Program-made: the position numbers and the translations under genes
Shown here: in pieces, positions 10,488-21,242 of the stretch
Layout of the letters: the number at the start of each line of letters is the position of its first letter
Numbering within the stretch: the stretch's first letter is position 1
DNA from: Asparagopsis taxiformis
Lineage: Eukaryota; Rhodophyta; Florideophyceae; Bonnemaisoniales; Bonnemaisoniaceae
Direction: 5' to 3'
Length of the DNA stretch: 47,576 bases
Assembly: GCA_030407315.1 (NCBI GenBank)
Contig: JALQPE010002368.1
Location: 1 to 47,576 of the forward strand
The notes under the pieces: generated by a model
What the model saw: the letters and a program-made list of their open reading frames with translations, nothing else
What the model was told of the DNA's origin: nothing
Databases searched by the model: none

Positions 10488-11447
10488 AGAAAGCAAACAC
10501 TTTGATTTCTCGGAGGGTGCCGGGTGGGCCAAATAAACAGCCCCGCCCGATCCCCAGTCCTCATCGTTTATAGTAAAGACTACGACGGTATCTGATCGTC
10601 TTCGATCCCCTTACTTTCGTTCTTGATCAATGAAAACGTCCTTGGCAGACGCTTTCGCAGCTGTTTGTCTTTCGGCAATCCAAGAATTTCACCTCTAGCG
10701 CCGAAATACAAATGCCCCCAACCGTCCCTCTTAATCATTACCTGGGTCTCACAAACCAACGAAACAGAACCCAAGGGTCCTATTCCATTATTCCATGCTA
10801 ATCTTTTCACGGCCCAGTCGCCCGCTTTGAACACTCAAATTTTCTCACAGTAAACAGTGGCGGCGACCAGCGCATTGTAATGAAACAGCGCACCGGCCAC
10901 CATCCACAAAGGCACTCGCCGAGCGACCGACCCGAAGGCCCGCATCGCCGACAAACGCCAAAATCCGACTACGAGCGTTTTAACTGCAACAACTTTGATA
11001 TACGCTTACAGAGCTGGAATTACCGCGGCTGCTGGCACCAGACTTGCCCTCTGCTGGATCCTCGATATGCTGTTTACCTCGTTCTCATTCCAAGTAGGAA
11101 GACCATTGGTCCCCCTATTGCTATTTCTCGTCACTACCTCCCAGAGTCTGGATGGGGTAATGTGCGCGCCTGCTGCCTTCCTTGGATGTGGTAGCCGTCT
11201 CTCAGGCTCCCTCTCCGGAATCCCGCACCCACGGTCCGTTACCCGTCACAACCATGGTAGGACAATATCCTACCATCCAAAGTTGATAGGTCAGAAACTT
11301 GAACAATGCGTCGCTGATAATGAAATCGCGATCCGAAAGAAACTCTGAATCACCAACAAATGTCGGCTTGTTATCTGAATGCATACCACGGGCACCGAAG
11401 TGCACCGCTCATGGCACGTATTAGCTCTAGAATTTCATCTGCTACCA
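9792..11447 (-). rRNA. 18S (SSU) rRNA, 5'-truncated
   Basis: The minus strand ends with AACCTGCGGAAGGATCATT at 9792 and contains TTGTACACACCGCCCGTC, GGAATTGACGGAAGGGC, GCCAGCAGCCGCGGTAATTC and TCTAGAGCTAATACGTGC in the right order. Homology stops at about 11447 just upstream of AATTCTAGAGC, roughly 150 nt into a normal SSU. The canonical 5' end (TACCTGGTTGATCCTGCC) is not found up to 13.3 kb. The 1656 bp present match the expected length of the remainder, so no intron is evident. The helix sequences suggest a red-algal type, but I cannot test this. Transcription would run toward the telomere. Confidence 0.93.
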
Positions 11448-11689
11448 GTACGTGTACCAAGGTGGTCCGAGTGTGTCGGTAGTGTCAATGATGGGAAATT
11501 TTTTTCCGCAAAAAATATCCAATTCGATAGTATTCGCGACGCTGATAACAGTGGTACCATTGGTTTCTCGAAGCGAGGTCGGGAAGTGGGTGAACAGAGG
11601 GGAAATCAAGAAAAAACGTTAAAAAAAGGTTTAATTTATTACGGAATCGGCTTACGTCATACGCTACAGTGTCAGAGTTGCCCACGTGT

Positions 11690-12105
11690 ACGGTACGTGT
11701 GCCTACGTGTACGGGCTTGGCCGGCGGGCTGGCCGGAGCGACACGTGTGCTCGTGGCGGAGCTGGCGGCCAGCGGCCGGCGGCTGAGTCCACGTGTAGTC
11801 CACGTGTGGGTGCCAGGTCATGGCCGGTACACGTGGGGCATTGTTGGAGGGTGGCTGAGTCCACGTGGCAGGTGCCAAGTCACAGAATCGCCACGTGTGA
11901 TGCTGGAAGGTGGCTGAGTCCACGTGGCAGGCGCCAAGTCACGAAAGGTACACGTGTGCATTGCTGGCGGGGCGGCTGAGTGCACGAGTCCACGTGGCAG
12001 GCGCCAAGTCATGGAATGGCCACGTGTGCATTGCTGGAGGGGTGGCTGAGTCCACGTGGCAGCGCCAAGTGATGGCCGAGTGGCGTGTACACGTGGGAGG
12101 TGATT
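11690..12105. repeat. Tandem array of ~58-72-bp CACGTG-bearing units
   Basis: Five imperfect units between about 11783 and 12100 share GGCTGAGTCCACGTGGCAG, then GCGCCAAGTCA, then CACGTGTGCATTGCTGG. Each unit therefore holds two or more CACGTG (E-box/G-box) hexamers. A looser CACGTG-rich stretch precedes them from 11690. The array lies 250-650 bp beyond the broken 18S, on the side where an rDNA spacer promoter would be, but the pre-18S spacer proper is absent, so kinship with the rDNA is unproven. Confidence 0.8.
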
Positions 12106-12111
12106 TGTAAT

Positions 12112-12262
12112 GATTCTATTGGCTGGGCGGGGTGCTACACGGATGGGTACGCTACTGGCTGGGGGAGAGTGAGAATCTACGGGGCAGCCAATCAGGGCGG
12201 CGGAGAATCCGCCTCCCGACCAATGAGGGGCACGGGGAATCCGCCTCCCGGCCAATGGGAGT
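12112..12262. promoter_or_regulatory. CCAAT/GC-box cluster
   Basis: ATTGGCTGGGCGGGG at about 12118 (an inverted CCAAT box beside a GC box), GCCAATCAGGGCGGCGG at about 12187, and two copies of GAATCCGCCTCCCG followed by CCAATG near 12208 and 12237. Four CCAAT cores, in both orientations and next to GC boxes, resemble RNA polymerase II promoter clusters. No ORF with a recognisable product follows on either side, so a role is inference only. Confidence 0.4.
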
Positions 12263-12813
12263 GGAGGAGGAAAAGTGGGCTGGAGAGGGCGTTTTGGAGG
12301 GTCGATAGAATTGGCTGCGGAGGGTCGCAATCGATTCGTTACGTCAATACGAATCGTTTAATATCTCTTCGATTTTTAATCAGACGAACAGGTGCGGAGA
12401 TAGGAGGTAGGTCTCGTGAGAAGTTAGAAAAAGTTAGAAAAATAGGATTTTACTAATGCGATCCGAGCTATTCTAGAGAGCGATGGGGAATAAATTAAAC
12501 TATTTTCTAACGCGTTCTAGAGGGTCTGGAGGGCACTTTTGCGACCGACTATACTAAAGGTAGGAACATGTTGAGATGGTGAAAAAGTTGCAAGTTTATT
12601 CAAGTTGGTCTAGACTTGGAAAAAATAAATAAATACGTATTGAAGTGGTACCTATAGAGTTGAGAAAGAATGTAGAGAGGTTGGAAAACGAGTCAGTAGG
12701 ACGGGTTAGACGGCCAGAAACGAGGCTGGAGAGCGGTTTCCAGGGCTGTGAGAGGGAGTCGGACGGCCGGCAGAGGGCGCGTGGCGGGCGCTGTGGCCGG
12801 GCCAAGCCGGGGG
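12263..12813. other. Unassigned spacer
   Basis: About 550 bp joining the CCAAT cluster to the TTACAG lattice. Short ORFs in both directions show no recognisable domain. Nothing else was seen. Confidence 0.5.
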
Positions 12814-13124
12814 CCATTACAGTCGGCTGACAGCATTACAGAGCTCCTGACAGCATTACAGGGCATTACAGCTGTAAGCCGCTTTACAGAGCTGTCAGCA
12901 ACCCCGTTTACAGAGCTTTACAGCCCCCCGTTTACAGTGTAAGCACCGGTTTACAGCATTACAGGGCCCCGCTTACAGGGCTGTAAAGCGCTGTCAGCAG
13001 GGCCCGTTTACAGTGCATTACGGGGGGCTTACAGCATTACAGGGCTGTAAAGCTGCTTACAGCTGTAATGCGCCTTACAGCATTACAGCGGCTTACACTG
13101 TAAATGGACCAGAAGTGCTTACAG
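12814..13124. repeat. TTACAG/CTGTAA lattice
   Basis: About 18 TTACAG and 5 CTGTAA hexamers in 310 bp, often as GCATTACAG or as the back-to-back pair TTACAGCTGTAA. CTGTAA is the reverse complement of TTACAG, so the stretch can fold into many alternative short hairpins. The spacing is irregular, so it is not a simple tandem array. Confidence 0.8.
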
Positions 13125-14643
13125 TAGCTCCGCGAGCGCGCCTGCGGCGCATAGAGGGAGGGTGGCTGGTTCCCCCCGCCCCCGAGTGGTTCCTCAAGCG
13201 GATCTACGCCGACAACCTCCAACAATAAGGATAGTCTGATTGGTGGAAAACATGCATCGATCTGATGGCCACATGAGGAGCCGGTCAGTAGTCCGATCAT
13301 AAACTTATGACGTGTAAGGTGATGGAAGATAAGCTTCCAGCAGGCCCATACTACATTTGAGCTATGTTGTGCAATCGGTCATTCCGTACTTCCCATTGAA
13401 TGGCTAGTAACATAGCGCTTGGGTTTTTGGCATCCGCATAGTCCTAGCATTTGACTATACCATGATGTCCAGCAGTAGCTACTTCATTTGCGATAACAGT
13501 GATTGATGTAAATCAATATAAGCGAGCAGCGAAGAAGCGATTTCATTGTGCGATTCTATCTGGATCACTGACAGCTTTTATGCTGTATTTGCAATCTCGT
13601 GGCCATCGAGCGGTTTCGAGATTTGATGACAAGCATCTGTAGTATTATGCGTGGGCCAAACGTGTTTGCTCCTACCCTAGTAGACATTTCTATGTATTTT
13701 GAGTACTTTTGGATGTCGATAAGAGTACAAAGGGGTTAAAAGCATGTTGAGTAGAGGATGTCCGCCCTCGTGAAAATTATTTTTATGTAATAAAATTTTT
13801 GGGGTGTCAAAACCATGCTGAGTGGAGGAGTTTACGAAGATATTCTGATGCTTCTCGGATCATTCACCTCGTATTTGGAGTATGGATGGAAGTCGATGGA
13901 ATCATCCATACGTGCTCCATAAAACCTCGTAAATGTCCACTAGGGCTACATTAGCATATCTCAATGCAATTGTTGCGTGGGAGCAGAGAATGGTACCATG
14001 TCAGGTAACAAAAAAGCCGACACTTAACATCAGTTTGCAATTTATTTCACCGCAGTGCAGCGTGTTCCGTTGATATGCAATGAAGTGCCATGATGTGGAA
14101 ATAATTTACAGAATGCAGAGGAGCCAAACTAAAAGATTTCAGGAGCGTATGGGAGGAAGTGATTATCAACACTGGAACCACTGACAGTATAAATGGGTAG
14201 CAAAGAATAGAGAAGAAAGGGGAGATCAAGGAATGATGAGAAGGATGATGAGAGCAATGAGGGAGTAAAAGGAAAGGGAGTTTTACTTTCATACCGGTAT
14301 CTAACACAATCACTATTAATGCCGATTAGCTAGCCACAATTAGTCTACAAAAGTGCACAATCTGCTGCGGTTCTGCACGGGAAGAGCCAGAGAGGCAGTC
14401 ATACTCTTCCCTATCTGTGCTGAATCATTCGCCAACGCTAACTATCTACCATTACAGCTTGTGTGGATATTTTCACTCCGAGATGACTAATCTTACCACA
14501 GATAGACACACTTACCTTCTTAACAAGGAGAGGAGATAGGTATGTGGGCAGCAAACCCAAGAAGCATCTCCAATGAACTGGCCTTTGTGGCTTCCTGCCA
14601 TTCCATCCTTAACTCTCCTGCCTTTTCCTTTCGGAGTCTAGGT
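13125..14643. other. Unassigned region downstream of the NB-ARC gene
   Basis: About 1.5 kb with no convincing coding region, RNA gene or repeat. By position it is where the C-terminal (propeller) part of the minus-strand NB-ARC gene should lie. I see no clear propeller motifs, so that part is lost or too decayed to read. Confidence 0.4.
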
Positions 14644-16009
14644 CTACAAAGCAATTTTATTCAACGCCCTTGTCACCTTCTGGAATGGAGTACGGCCCTT
14701 GTCTCCATTTATCCGCTCCACCCACCGATAGTCAATGAGCAGTCTCAGTGCTTCAGTATCCTCTCCACCCACCGAGAGGGTGCCACACTATATTATCAAC
14801 TATATGCTTCTTATCGCCGTCTAGATTCTACTATTCCACCCCTTCACCCTCACCACCGTCCTCTGTCCCTCCGCTTATGTTCAATGACCCCCGATATCCG
14901 TCCAGCACCCTTGCATGCCACTTTGTCTCTCCACCCTTGCTCTTCGCCATCTCCATGCTCATGTCCCGCACTAAGTCGTGTACACCCACTCCAACAATCT
15001 CGTCACATTCTGTAGCAATCTCGTTACCCTCTCGAACCTCAGAGACGAGACTGTTTCGTGATAAAAATCTCTTTCCATTCTTCACATCCCAAAGCTCCTC
15101 TATCGCACTCACCGGCAAACAAATCTGCTTCTGCATGATGCAAAATGACTTGAACGTCTCTCTAGCTCTCACCTCATCGCCGAGCTTTTCTGTTTCCTTC
15201 TCTGACTCCCACTTCTCCAGAAACCGTGAACTGTTTAGCAGTACACAATCCAAGCCTTTTTGCCTATTTTCAATTTCTCCCCGTGCAAGATGCCCGATAT
15301 TTGGTTCCAAACGATCCCAGAACTCACTTATTGCATTTTGGTTGCAGTGATTTGAGCTCGGGTCCATCAACTGCTTCACTGCGGATCCAGCAAGGCTCAG
15401 TGCAAGTGGCAGTCCTCCACATGTTCTCATGATATGACCTAAAGCATTTTCATTCTCAGCAGAAAGAGACTGGATATCCAATTCATTAATACCTGCCTTG
15501 GTACAAAAAATGTTAAGGAATTTAGAATCGTCTGAGTCTCCAGGATTGATTGGAATACAACTGTTAGGAGCGACAGCATTTGCAACTTTTCTATTGCGGG
15601 TGGACGACAACACCTTCAAAAATTTCCGCTCACTTCGTTGTACAGATTCGCACATGGCTCGGACTAACCTGTACACAGATGCATCAGCTTCACAGACATC
15701 ATCGAAGAGCAGCAGGAATCGCTTCTGCGTCAGAAGGTTTGTGAGTTCAATAATCATTGTGTTGTAGGAATCCTCAGCAGCAGCACGCTCTTTGAAGTCT
15801 TCCAAAAATTCCGGAAGTACACTTTTGACGAGTCCTTGGAGCTGGCGAATGAACGAGGGCATCGTGATGTCATGACCAAGTCGAAAGAAAAATACACCGT
15901 CTTCGAATTTATGCCGAATCTCTTGTTTTCGTCCCAGAGCGCACAGGATCGTAGTCTTCCCTACGCCACTCATCCCATAAAGGGCAATGCTGTTTTTCGT
16001 GCTATCATC
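14644..16009 (-). pseudogene. NB-ARC (STAND ATPase) gene, main part
   Basis: NB-ARC proteins are nucleotide-switch sensors common in innate immunity. The open frame (14831-16009 here) shows a P-loop GMSGVGKTT, Walker B RFLLLFDDV, the sensor-like KVLSSTR, the hinge CGGLPLALSLAG, and a winged-helix region with FCIMQKQICLPVSAIEELW and GVHDLVRDMSMEMA. It continues without interruption to two adjacent TAG codons at 14828-14833. After those the frame goes on (HIVDNIVWH), then a frameshift leads to EALRLLIDYRWVERINGD, ending at a TAG at 14644. The same two blocks occur in the copy at 30.8 kb, so the stops look like decay and not the true end. The 5' part is at 21655-21985, separated by an inserted retrotransposon. 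The ATPase motifs themselves are intact. Confidence 0.8.
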
Positions 16010-16421
16010 TGTAGACATTTGCACCTGAAACTACAAGCTGATGAAAATATCAGATGTGAAATTATTTTAACTTCAAGCTACTATGTAACGTACATATGCG
16101 TAGTAACATTCACTAGCAGTGAATGAGTGGTTCACAACCATTTAGATGAATAACATAGAGTAGCATTTAAGATAGATCTCTCCTGAAGAATCAGAAGAGG
16201 AGAGCAGAGGAACAACATCGACTGATCATAATCATCGATACGCATCGATCTATCGAAGCGGGCGCGTGATAAGCGTCAACCCAAGAACAGTGGAACAGCC
16301 CATAGGCTTGTCTACAAAATAAACTCTGGTTCTAACCAGCGCGGATCCTAATCTGCATCGTGAGAACTTGCACCAGTCTCCGGCTTTCATTTCCCGAGTC
16401 TTTTACCAAAGTTCTGCTACA
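16010..16421 (+). repeat. Element A 5' LTR
   Basis: 412 bp, TGTAG...CTACA, matching 21243-21654 throughout. It contains AAATAAACTC at about 16317, which could serve as a polyadenylation signal. No clear TATA box was found. Confidence 0.95.
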
Positions 16422-16526
16422 GATATATATCTGAACGCACATTTGCTTCTGAAGTGAGCAACTGTTAGGAACCACGGCCGTGAAAAGATTTGTTGGAAGA
16501 TTGAAAGCAATCAAGTGTGAGCCATC

Positions 16527-19500
16527 ATGGATTATCATGGAAGTACGTCAGGGAACAACTCAAGCTCAAACGGGAGGAGCAAAACATGCCCACCCGCTAT
16601 CTTCGAAACTATTGCGCACCCAATATTGGATTCGGTGGATCCAGCCGAAGCAGTGAAATTTCTTCGTGACAGAAATCGTTATGAAATGAAGATGTCACAG
16701 AATAACAGTGACGGAAATAACGTCAAACCAGCCTCTTATAGAGTCTCAATAGACCCAACAGTGCTGTCATCCATGTACGAATTTGGATTCTTTGACAACA
16801 TTGCACCAGGAGTGGATATGCGATACATATCCGAAGCTCATATTAAGGCATGCATTGAACAAATTGCAATGTCTCAGATGTCTACATCTGTCAACTCTAA
16901 CGCTATTACAAATGCGATCATGTCCATTCGAATGAACATGAAAATACGCAGTGCACGATCGCGAGTATATCAACTGGCGATTGATTTCTCCAGACAACTG
17001 GAAGATATCGGATACGGAGATTTCAAAGCGAGAAATCCCACAATGGCGACGAAACTATTCGCGCAGAGACTGCATCCGAAAGCACTCAAGATACAAATTC
17101 AGAATGATTTTGAATTCATTCCTGAAATGAAAACAAATTGGAAAGGATTTCTAAAACACGTCTCAGAACAAGCCGAGATCATCGATAGAGCACAGGATTG
17201 CGCAAGCCTGAGTAATAACTCTGGACATCCGAGCTCATCACATAAACCTGACAAGAGTTCTAGCAGCTCAACCCGTTCTAATGGAAAGTCTACGAAAGAC
17301 AAGGCTGCAAAATCAACCGAACGACTACCGCAGTGCATCAACCCTAGTTGTAATGCACGACACTACCTTCGCAACTGCACTAACACGCCTGAAGAAGACA
17401 AGGCGAGGTTAATGAGCGAATGGAGACAACGTTATAAGCAACCGTCAAGAGAACCCAGCAGAGGTATGACGAGACACATTGCACAACAACGAACTGACGA
17501 CAGTTCGATGATTGACACTATATTTGCAGGTGTGGAAACACGACCGTCATGTGCCGATATAGGCAGCTGCATCAACCTAATGCCTCCAGATTTATTTTCT
17601 AAACTATCAGAAAAAGGAGCAACAATGCAGGTGGAGAGCTTCGATACGAATAGGAAGTTCGAGATGGCAGTCAGTGAGGACACCAACGGAAGAAAGGTTT
17701 TCATAGAATGCGACAAAAAGACAACCCTTGACATTCAACTAAATGTCAGACATGCATCGTCATTAACGATACGTAATGTCACATGGTTTGTTGCTACTCG
17801 TCCCGCAAACGACCCTCTACTTTGCAGAGACCTTTTGAAAGCACTTGGATTAGATGCGAAAGCAGCCTTAGCTGCTGCCTGTGAAACATTCAATGGACAA
17901 GTTGACGCTGAGCAACTTCTCTCTGATCAGGATTACCCAGACGGAAGTATCGCACGACTATTGTCAGAGAATGGAGTATATCACAATGGTCACTACCCAG
18001 ACGAGACCGATGACTGTGAATCAGTATACTTAGAGATTGGGATTGACAAGGATAATGACATACAGACAGCATTTGACAAAATGCTACATGACGCCAAGTC
18101 GAATGGAATGTCAACTGGCGGTGCAGAAACCCTTGAAAAAATCTTACACGAGTATCGTGACGTCTTCAGGATACGTCTTGGAAACGATCCACCGGCTAAA
18201 GTTGAGCCGATGAAAGTTGTGCTTAGACCACAAGCACAGGGCATAATAACCAAATCCAGGCGATATAGCCCGGAACAGCGAGATTATCTAACGCGTTTTT
18301 TAAAACGTGCTAAACATTATGGGTTCATCACGGAGAATAAGAATGCGACGTGGGCTGCAGCACCTTTACTAGTCCTCAAGCCCAAGTCCAAAAAATACCG
18401 TCTTACCTTCGATTACCGACCCGTTAATGCTGCTACAAATTCTATAGGTTGGCCTATGCCACACCTAGAAAGCGAATGTGTAGACTTCGCTGGAAGCACA
18501 TGCTTTGCTTCCATCGATTTTTGCTCAGGTTACTGGCAACTACCCCTACACAAAGACAGCCAAAGCGCTCTAAGCTTCATCACCCACGAAGGTGTTTGGC
18601 AACCGACACGCACACCCCAAGGAGCCAAGAACTCCGCGTGTAACTTTCAATCACGTGTGGAACCATGTTTTATTGCCATTCGAAAACATGTCAAGGCATG
18701 GCAGGACGACTTCATCCTACATCATAAAGATGAGAATGGGCTAATGGACACACTACGGTGCTTTCTGCAGATATGCAGAGACAGGAATCTAAAGATTTCC
18801 GCCACCAAATCAACACTATTCACATCATCAGTGAAATGGTGTGGTCGAATTATCGACAAAGATGGAGTTCAATTTGATCCAAGCAATTTATCTGGACTAA
18901 TGAACATCACATCACCACAGACAGCAGGAGAACTATCTCAGTATGTATACTGTCTACAATGGATGTCACAATCCATACCGGATTTCGCCAACCGCATAAG
19001 CTGCCTGCGTAACGTCCTGGAAGAAGCTTATACAAAATCGGGGAAACGCACCAAGAAATCCATCGCAAGCATACCATTATCCAGCCTGTCATGGGGCAGA
19101 CAACATGACAAGTCATTTCTTGAACTACAAGACAGCCTCAGACAATCGGTTAAACTTGCTCATCCAGATGCTAAGATGCACAAATGCATCTATACTGACG
19201 CCTCTGATAATTACTGGGCAGCTGTGGTTACACAATGCCTTGCAGCGGAGTTAAACAAACCGCTAGAAGACCAACGGCACCAGCCACTTGCTTTCATAAG
19301 CTCATCCTTTAAGGACAGCGAGCTACATTGGTCAACATATGAGAAGGAAGGATTTTCCATATATCAAGTATTCAAGCGCTTAGACTACCTCTTGCTTGGA
19401 AGCATACCTTCACATGTCTACACGGATCATCGAAATCTGTTGTTCGTGTATAACCCTATGAGCATCGAACCAGCCATGGGAAGACACATAGTGAATAAGG

Positions 19501-21200
19501 TACAGCGCTGGGCTTTATTTCTATCAAGATTTCACTACACTATCGAGCATATAGCTGGTGATTCCAATGTCATGGCTGACGTAATGACGAGATGGTTTGT
19601 CGGGTATCGACGAAAGAAGTTCACTTCAAAGATAACTGCCGTCAGGAAGACACACAGCCATACAGAAGACATCGTGTCATCACCTTTATCAAGCTCATTT
19701 ATCTGGCCTACTCCAGATACTATCCGAAAATCACAGCAACAACACATTCAAGACAAACCGAATGGATGTGAACTGCATGATCAAGGATTGGTCATAACCA
19801 AGAAAAGGATTTGGATACCACAACAGGATGTGCAACTACAAATGAAGTTGCTGGTAATATCACACTGTGGACAAAACGGTCACAGAGGTTCCACGGCCAC
19901 CATTAATATCTTGTCCGAGAACTATTGGTGGAATACGATGACGAACGACTGCAAAGTATTCGTACAAAATTGTATACATTGCATCATGTCCTACACAGGA
20001 CAGCGCATCCCTCGCCCACTTGGAAGCACCGAGATCGCCACGCGACCCAATCAAATCCTACATTTCGATTATCTATATATGGGAAGAGGAAACACGAGAG
20101 ACAGATATGTTCTCATACTACGTGACGGATTCTCATGTTATACCTGGCTCTGCATTGCCAAAGCAGCAGATGCAGAAACAGTGGTAGAGTCCATTGCTAA
20201 ATGGATTGAAATATTTTCAGCTATGGATGTTTGGATATCCGATCAAGGAAGTCACTTCAAGAACCAAGTCATGACACAACTGGCAAAAAGGCATTACATT
20301 AGGCAACACTTCACTGTGGCATACTCACCATGGAGCAATGGGGCAGTCGAAAGATGTTGCCGGGAGGTACTAAGGGCAACGACAGCGTTAATGTCGGAGC
20401 TGCGACTAGCGCCTCAGGACTGGCCGGATGTTATATCACTAATACAAAAGATCATTAATGAATCTCCTGTAGAGAGACTTGGAAAACAAGAAGATGGTAT
20501 CTTTAGATCACCATTGGAAGTGATGACTGGAATCAAGCCAGCACGAACTAATCCGACATCCAGTATGAAGTGTGGAGATAACTCACTTTCACTATCCGAA
20601 TGTCAGCGGATTGCAAATATTGACCGCTTACAGTTTGCCCTAGCAAACATGCACAAGAATGTATCGGAAAAGATCCGAGCAAACCGAGCGAGACAAATCA
20701 AAATACATAATGAAAGGACAAACATTATACACCCCTCATTCAGCATTGGAGACTTTGTGCTTGTCAGAAAAGCGCATAACAAAGGACACAAACTTGCATT
20801 TAAATGGCAAGGACCAAAAAGGATAACTAAGGTTATCAACAGTTTGGTATACGAGGTAACAAGTTTGACAAATGGTCAAACAGAAATTGTACATGCGACG
20901 CGCATTTGCATCTATAGATGTGACATGGATGGTATTGAACCTTCTAAGGGCATACTTAATCACGCTGCGCACACTGAAGCTGAATACGAGGACATAAAAT
21001 GTCTTAGACAGATCAAGAAACATGGAGATACAATCAAGATATTAGTCGAATGGGAAGGATTACCGGACACATGTGACTACACATGGGAACCTGTCGAAAA
21101 TCTATTTGAAGACATACCTGAGATGCTCATGGAATATCTCCGCCATGAAAACAATAGCATCGCAAGGAGAGCCATAGCTTCCTTATCAAAGAGCAAATGA
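16527..21200 (+). CDS. Gag-Pol polyprotein of chromovirus A
   Basis: A 1557-residue uninterrupted polyprotein. Gag fills the first 300 residues and ends with a C-x4-C-x3-H-x4-C knuckle (CINPSCNARHYLRNC, about 270). A protease-like segment at about 340 has CADIGSCINL where D-T/S-G is usual. RT follows with LTFDYRPVN (about 628) and an active-site box AWQDDFILHH (about 724), in which the usual Tyr is Trp. RNase H shows IYTDASDN and VYTDHRN (about 887-965). Integrase has an HHCC finger (HCGQNGHRG to NCIHC, about 1112-1150) and a DD35E core (FDYLYM, ISDQGSHF, NGAVERCC). A C-terminal chromodomain (ILVEWEGLP and TWEPVENL, about 1505-1528) identifies a chromovirus. The order RT-RNase H-IN is that of Ty3/gypsy. 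Confidence 0.95.
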   Translation: MDYHGSTSGNNSSSNGRSKTCPPAIFETIAHPILDSVDPAEAVKFLRDRNRYEMKMSQNNSDGNNVKPASYRVSIDPTVLSSMYEFGFFDNIAPGVDMRYISEAHIKACIEQIAMSQMSTSVNSNAITNAIMSIRMNMKIRSARSRVYQLAIDFSRQLEDIGYGDFKARNPTMATKLFAQRLHPKALKIQIQNDFEFIPEMKTNWKGFLKHVSEQAEIIDRAQDCASLSNNSGHPSSSHKPDKSSSSSTRSNGKSTKDKAAKSTERLPQCINPSCNARHYLRNCTNTPEEDKARLMSEWRQRYKQPSREPSRGMTRHIAQQRTDDSSMIDTIFAGVETRPSCADIGSCINLMPPDLFSKLSEKGATMQVESFDTNRKFEMAVSEDTNGRKVFIECDKKTTLDIQLNVRHASSLTIRNVTWFVATRPANDPLLCRDLLKALGLDAKAALAAACETFNGQVDAEQLLSDQDYPDGSIARLLSENGVYHNGHYPDETDDCESVYLEIGIDKDNDIQTAFDKMLHDAKSNGMSTGGAETLEKILHEYRDVFRIRLGNDPPAKVEPMKVVLRPQAQGIITKSRRYSPEQRDYLTRFLKRAKHYGFITENKNATWAAAPLLVLKPKSKKYRLTFDYRPVNAATNSIGWPMPHLESECVDFAGSTCFASIDFCSGYWQLPLHKDSQSALSFITHEGVWQPTRTPQGAKNSACNFQSRVEPCFIAIRKHVKAWQDDFILHHKDENGLMDTLRCFLQICRDRNLKISATKSTLFTSSVKWCGRIIDKDGVQFDPSNLSGLMNITSPQTAGELSQYVYCLQWMSQSIPDFANRISCLRNVLEEAYTKSGKRTKKSIASIPLSSLSWGRQHDKSFLELQDSLRQSVKLAHPDAKMHKCIYTDASDNYWAAVVTQCLAAELNKPLEDQRHQPLAFISSSFKDSELHWSTYEKEGFSIYQVFKRLDYLLLGSIPSHVYTDHRNLLFVYNPMSIEPAMGRHIVNKVQRWALFLSRFHYTIEHIAGDSNVMADVMTRWFVGYRRKKFTSKITAVRKTHSHTEDIVSSPLSSSFIWPTPDTIRKSQQQHIQDKPNGCELHDQGLVITKKRIWIPQQDVQLQMKLLVISHCGQNGHRGSTATINILSENYWWNTMTNDCKVFVQNCIHCIMSYTGQRIPRPLGSTEIATRPNQILHFDYLYMGRGNTRDRYVLILRDGFSCYTWLCIAKAADAETVVESIAKWIEIFSAMDVWISDQGSHFKNQVMTQLAKRHYIRQHFTVAYSPWSNGAVERCCREVLRATTALMSELRLAPQDWPDVISLIQKIINESPVERLGKQEDGIFRSPLEVMTGIKPARTNPTSSMKCGDNSLSLSECQRIANIDRLQFALANMHKNVSEKIRANRARQIKIHNERTNIIHPSFSIGDFVLVRKAHNKGHKLAFKWQGPKRITKVINSLVYEVTSLTNGQTEIVHATRICIYRCDMDGIEPSKGILNHAAHTEAEYEDIKCLRQIKKHGDTIKILVEWEGLPDTCDYTWEPVENLFEDIPEMLMEYLRHENNSIARRAIASLSKSK

Positions 21201-21242
21201 CTATGAAATGTTCTGCTTCCAAGGAAACAAAACATGGGGCAG

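Noticed and set aside
6756..11786. Many ORFs of 60-170 residues across the rRNA genes and the E-box repeats
   Set aside because: They lie inside rRNA or repeat sequence and have no domain; antisense or shadow frames.
14542..15350. Plus-strand ORFs of 157 and 200 residues over the NB-ARC gene
   Set aside because: They are antisense to the NB-ARC frame, with Ser/Pro/His-rich composition typical of shadow frames.
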